Assembly: GCA_964388965.1 (NCBI GenBank)
Contig: CAYMCP010000027.1
Location: 1-40,225, forward strand
Direction of reading: 5' to 3'
DNA: 40,225 nucleotides
Source: Albibeggiatoa sp964388965
GTDB lineage: Bacteria > Pseudomonadota > Gammaproteobacteria > Beggiatoales > Beggiatoaceae
In this document: positions 36,764-40,225 of the stretch, in pieces
How positions within the stretch are numbered: position 1 is the stretch's first letter
How the letters are laid out: each line of letters begins with the position of its first letter
The notes under the pieces: model-generated
Told to the model about the DNA's origin: nothing
The model's database searches: none
Seen by the model: only the letters and a program-made list of their open reading frames with translations
Translations under genes and position numbers: made by a program

Positions 36764-37825
36764 TTAAATCAATGGTTCACTCACTACCGCATCGGGTAAA
36801 TCCCGTTTTTGAAATTTTACTAAATCAATCATTTCAGGATTTAAGTACACTTTACCGTGTTTATCTACAATTAACACATAGCGCACACCCATTTTTTTAG
36901 CAATGAGATACCAGCTATCCAGTCCTGCCACCATCAAAGCCGTTGCTGCTGCATCCGCAAAACCTGCATTTTTATCCACCACTGTTACCGAACGAATTTC
37001 AGTACTTGGTTGTCCACTACGCGGGTCTATAACATGTGAGTAACGCTGTCCATCAAATTCAAAAAACCGCTCATAATCACCTGATGTAATAACACTTAAT
37101 TCACCTTCTACTGCAATTGCAGCCAATACAGCTTTTTTCTCAGTCGGAAATGGGTGCCGTATCCCAATCATCCAAGCGCGTTCCCCTGCTTTTCCTAAAA
37201 CTTTCAAATTACCACCCGCATTTACAATTGCATTCTTAATCCCCAATTTTTTCAATTTTTCAATCATCAAATCTACCGCATAGCCCTTAGCATACGCGCC
37301 AAAATCTAATTGTACTGCGGGGTTAGAACTTATTACAACATCATCAGTAATAGTTAAATCAGCAATACTAGGTTGTGCTGCCAATAATCGTTTAATTTCC
37401 TCTGGTGCTGGCGGTTGAGTCAAATTTGGCTCGTCTTGATGAAAACCCCACAAGGCAATTAATTTTCCAATCGCAGGCTCAAATAAATAATTACTTTTTA
37501 CTGCAAGTTGTTGAGCTTGTTGGATTAAATTTAATAAGGTTTCATCTTCGACGCGATAAGATTTACCTTGTGCGATGGCTTGATTTAACGCCACAACCTC
37601 ACTACCTTGCTCCCATGCGTGCCATTTTTTATGCAACGCCTGTAAACTTTGCATAATGTCAGTGAATGCCTGATTAGCTAATTCCTCTGGTGTATCCCAC
37701 AAAGTGACCGCGACCAATGTACCAAATACATAAAATTGCTGTTGTTGTTTACGACCTTCGTATGGATTTTGTGGGGTGCAAGCGACTAGTAAAAATAAGC
37801 TTACGAGAATAAATTTGCGTAACAT
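36764..37825 (-). CDS. apbE: FAD:protein FMN transferase (ApbE family lipoprotein)
   Basis: 353 aa. The lipobox LVAC (Cys16) makes it a periplasmic lipoprotein. Family motifs are YVFGTLVAVTLW, LDFGAYAKGYAVD, NAGGNLKVLG, SGDYERFFEFDGQRYSHVID followed by PRSG, and ADAAATALMVAG. ApbE attaches FMN to Thr or Ser of target flavoproteins such as NqrB/C and RnfD/G; none is in the window. It is divergent from the TldE-like gene with 69 nt between starts. Confidence 0.94.
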   Translation of the reverse strand: MLRKFILVSLFLLVACTPQNPYEGRKQQQQFYVFGTLVAVTLWDTPEELANQAFTDIMQSLQALHKKWHAWEQGSEVVALNQAIAQGKSYRVEDETLLNLIQQAQQLAVKSNYLFEPAIGKLIALWGFHQDEPNLTQPPAPEEIKRLLAAQPSIADLTITDDVVISSNPAVQLDFGAYAKGYAVDLMIEKLKKLGIKNAIVNAGGNLKVLGKAGERAWMIGIRHPFPTEKKAVLAAIAVEGELSVITSGDYERFFEFDGQRYSHVIDPRSGQPSTEIRSVTVVDKNAGFADAAATALMVAGLDSWYLIAKKMGVRYVLIVDKHGKVYLNPEMIDLVKFQKRDLPDAVVSEPLI

Positions 37826-37894
37826 ATTTCAATATCCAAAAAATGTATAAAAATGTTATAGTTTATTATGATGCTATGACTGGAATACAAGGCA

Positions 37895-39223
37895 ATGCAA
37901 GATTACTTCTTAAAGCTAAATCGCTTAATCAACACATTATTAGAAAACACCAATGAGGTGATATTATGCCACTTCTCTGGTGAAATGTCCGATTTTATCC
38001 GCTTTAATCACGGCAAAATACGCCAAGTTGGCAGCGTAGAACAGCACGTAATCAAATTAGATTTGGTTCAAGGCAAGCGCAGTAGTCACGGTCATTTGGA
38101 TTTGACAGGCGAATTAGAAACCGACGAACAACGTTTAAAAGTATTATTGTTTAAATTGCGCGAGCACATCGCTTACTTGCCCGAAGACCCACATTTAAGC
38201 TATTCAACCGAAGTACATAGTACCAGCTCTGTGATGCCTAACGATCTGCACGATGCTAAAGAAATCCTAGCAGATATTTTATCTGATGTGGAAGATACTG
38301 ATTTTGTTGGACATTACGCAGGTGGCGCAATGTTTTCAGGTTTTTTTAACACATTAGGGCAACAAAATTGGCATAACACATATAGTTTTAATTTGGACTG
38401 GAGTTTATACCACAGTAAAGATAAAGCCGTAAAAAATGCTTATGCGGGATTTCAGTGGGATTCTGTGACCTTTTTAGACAAAATGCGTGAATCCAAACAA
38501 CAATTAGACATTTTAAAACGTACTCCAATCAATATAAAACCGGGAAAATATAGAGTATTTCTCGCGCCATCTGCATTATATTCAATTATTGATTTATTAT
38601 GCTGGGGTGGTTTTAGTGCCAGAGAATTACAAACCAAACAAAGCTCATTACTGCGTATGCAGCAAGATGAAAAATACCATTTACATCCAACGGTTACAAT
38701 TCGAGAAAATATTGAACATGGTCTAGCTTCCGCGTTTCAAGAACAAGGTTTTTTACGTCCACGTCATTTAAATTTAATTGAGCAAGGAAGGTTAAAAAAT
38801 ACGTTAATTTCTCCGCGCACAGCGAAAGAATACAACTTAGTAACCAACGGTGCAGATTTTTATGAATCACCTGTTTCATTGGATGTGCAAGCGGGCAGTT
38901 TCTCACAAGAAGATGTGCTTAAAAATTTAGATAATGGCATTTATATCAACAATTTATGGTATTTAAATTATTCTGATAAAGCCGCATGCAGAATGACCGG
39001 AATGACTCGTTTTGCTAGTTTTTGGGTCGAAAATGGTGAAATTGTTGCGCCTGTCAATGTGATGCGATTTGATGAAAGTTTATATAACGTACTCGGTTCA
39101 AATTTGATTGCTTTGACTAGAGAAAGAGAATTTATTGTTGATACAGATACTTATGGGCAACGTTCCATGGTTAGTATGCGATTGCCCGGTGCTTTAATTG
39201 ATGAATTTAATTTCACCTTATAA
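37895..39223 (+). CDS. TldE/PmbA-like metalloprotease-related protein
   Basis: 442 aa, close to the family length. DFIRFNHGKIRQVGSVEQ is the typical N-terminal strand region; HYAGGAMFSGF, the YRVFLAPSAL segment, GADFYESPVSLDVQAGSF and NGIYINNLWYLNYSDKAACRMTG fit TldD/TldE C-terminal domains. I see no HExxxH, the zinc motif of the active TldD subunit, so it is more like the inactive TldE/PmbA partner. The pair degrades unfolded peptides and matures microcins in E. coli. No tldD is in this window. AAGG upstream of the ATG is a weak ribosome site. Confidence 0.8.
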   Translation: MQDYFLKLNRLINTLLENTNEVILCHFSGEMSDFIRFNHGKIRQVGSVEQHVIKLDLVQGKRSSHGHLDLTGELETDEQRLKVLLFKLREHIAYLPEDPHLSYSTEVHSTSSVMPNDLHDAKEILADILSDVEDTDFVGHYAGGAMFSGFFNTLGQQNWHNTYSFNLDWSLYHSKDKAVKNAYAGFQWDSVTFLDKMRESKQQLDILKRTPINIKPGKYRVFLAPSALYSIIDLLCWGGFSARELQTKQSSLLRMQQDEKYHLHPTVTIRENIEHGLASAFQEQGFLRPRHLNLIEQGRLKNTLISPRTAKEYNLVTNGADFYESPVSLDVQAGSFSQEDVLKNLDNGIYINNLWYLNYSDKAACRMTGMTRFASFWVENGEIVAPVNVMRFDESLYNVLGSNLIALTREREFIVDTDTYGQRSMVSMRLPGALIDEFNFTL

Positions 39224-39310
39224 AGCAAATTCACGATATTTTTACTTGAGAATAAACCGATTAACTGCTATTACATGAAATAAGTTTTTAAAATATTTAG
39301 GAGTAATTTC

Positions 39311-40225
39311 ATGAAAAAATTATTTTTATTATTGCTGTTATGGACAATCCAAACCCAAGCAGCGACGATTTACGTTACAACGACTAAAGATATTGTTGCA
39401 CAAGACGGTCAATGTAGTTTACGTGAGGCGGTGCGTGCTGCAAATCAAAATCAACAAGTAGATACATGTCGCACGGGCAGCGGCAATTCTCCTGATATTA
39501 TTCAGCTTAGTAGTCAAACCTATTCGCTCGATTTTAACCCATTGGAGATCAGCGAAAATGTTATTATCACGGGTAGTGGTATCACTCGCACCGTTATTAC
39601 TGGTCAACAACGCACCCGATTATTTTTTGTACAACCCGAAGTACATTTACAACTTCAAGATTTAACATTAACCGAAGCTAAAACCTCACATTTTGGTGCG
39701 GCAATTGGTAATTTTGGCGGCATTTTAACAATTTATAATTGTTTGATAACGAAAAATATTGCATCAGGCTCATCTAGTGCGGGTGGTGCAATTTTTAATT
39801 ATGGTGGGACGGTTAATTTAAATTACGCACAATTTATTGAAAATATGATGGAGCGTGGCTACGGAGGGGGTGCTATTTTTAACTATCAAGGCTATTTAAA
39901 TGTTGAAAATAGTCAATTCATTGATAATCAAGCAATAACAGGCTTTGGTGGTGCAGGCATTTATAATAGTGAAGGTGTAGTAAACGTATTAAATTCAAGT
40001 TTTTCTGGCAATCAAGCCAGTTTTGGCGGTGGATTTTTTAACTGGGACGGCGTTGCCAATTTAGCGAATGTCACTTTTTCTGGCAATCAAGCCAGTTTTG
40101 GTGGTGCGATAGATACTTACAAAGGTTTAACTTATCTCACTCATGCGACGATTGTTAATAATACTGCAATTTATTCAGGCGGCATTGACAATGATGGACA
40201 AGTATTTTTAACAGCTTCGATTGTG
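39311..40225 (+). CDS. Secreted CSLREA-type beta-helix protein (3' partial)
   Basis: 305 codons, running off the right edge. AGGAG lies 7 nt before ATG 39311. The signal peptide KKLFLLLLLWTIQTQAA is followed by CSLREAVRAANQN, the CSLREA motif found at the start of many secreted repeat proteins. The rest is a parallel beta-helix ladder of GGAIFNYGG- and FSGNQASFGG-type turns, as in polymorphic outer-membrane or pectate-lyase-like proteins. An exact 26-nt repeat occurs at 40001-40026 and 40076-40101. The C-terminal anchor is not visible. Likely a cell-surface or released protein of unknown binding target. Confidence 0.85.
   Translation, partial: MKKLFLLLLLWTIQTQAATIYVTTTKDIVAQDGQCSLREAVRAANQNQQVDTCRTGSGNSPDIIQLSSQTYSLDFNPLEISENVIITGSGITRTVITGQQRTRLFFVQPEVHLQLQDLTLTEAKTSHFGAAIGNFGGILTIYNCLITKNIASGSSSAGGAIFNYGGTVNLNYAQFIENMMERGYGGGAIFNYQGYLNVENSQFIDNQAITGFGGAGIYNSEGVVNVLNSSFSGNQASFGGGFFNWDGVANLANVTFSGNQASFGGAIDTYKGLTYLTHATIVNNTAIYSGGIDNDGQVFLTASIV

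Overview
The window looks like a chromosomal segment of a low-GC gammaproteobacterium. The evidence is a Gram-negative gene set (Orn, PcnB, EnvC, MinCDE, RNase HI, a GspM-like protein, two lipobox lipoproteins), AT- and Gln/Asn-rich coding sequence, and very long PAS-rich signalling proteins. A sulfur-oxidising filamentous lineage such as Beggiatoaceae/Thiotrichales is my guess from style only. No rRNA, tRNA or CRISPR array was recognised.

Region 1 (1-4.7 kb). A protein running off the left edge (minus strand, GTG start) ends in a segment resembling sigma-70 region 2. Across a 911-nt AT-rich divergent spacer lies a secreted 622-aa protein. It carries a Cys...Gln thioester-type domain, an invasin-like Ig domain and SdrD_B/CnaB-like repeats, an architecture best known from Gram-positive adhesins. 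An orphan GspM-like gene and a cold-shock protein follow.

Region 2 (5.1-12.7 kb). A two-gene signalling operon: a 1964-aa hybrid histidine kinase (nine PAS, GAF, HisKA, HATPase, two receiver domains, HPt) overlaps by 8 nt a REC-PAS-PAS-GGDEF protein, so phosphorelay output probably meets c-di-GMP.

Region 3 (12.8-20.6 kb). Housekeeping: orn, an M48/Ste24-type protease, a decayed IS630-type transposase beside a truncated gene, a membrane-anchored EEP-family protein, pcnB, envC and a CobW/COG0523 metal GTPase.

Region 4 (20.8-33 kb). A chemosensory cluster in one direction: an orphan NMT1/SsuA-like lipoprotein, a PilI/CheW-like adaptor, a dCache-HAMP receptor with a PilJ-like tip, and a giant ChpA/CheA-like kinase. 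The kinase has eight degenerate helical repeats before one canonical HPt, and CheW and REC domains at its end. It is broken by a 100-N assembly gap inside a 42-bp tandem repeat; the frame change across the gap is an artefact. A 78-nt near-perfect hairpin lies between receptor and kinase genes.

Region 5 (33-40.2 kb). minC, minD (TTG start) and minE; an orphan ABC_sub_bind periplasmic protein, rnhA and apbE on the minus strand; a TldE/PmbA-like gene; and the start of a secreted CSLREA-type beta-helix protein cut by the window edge.
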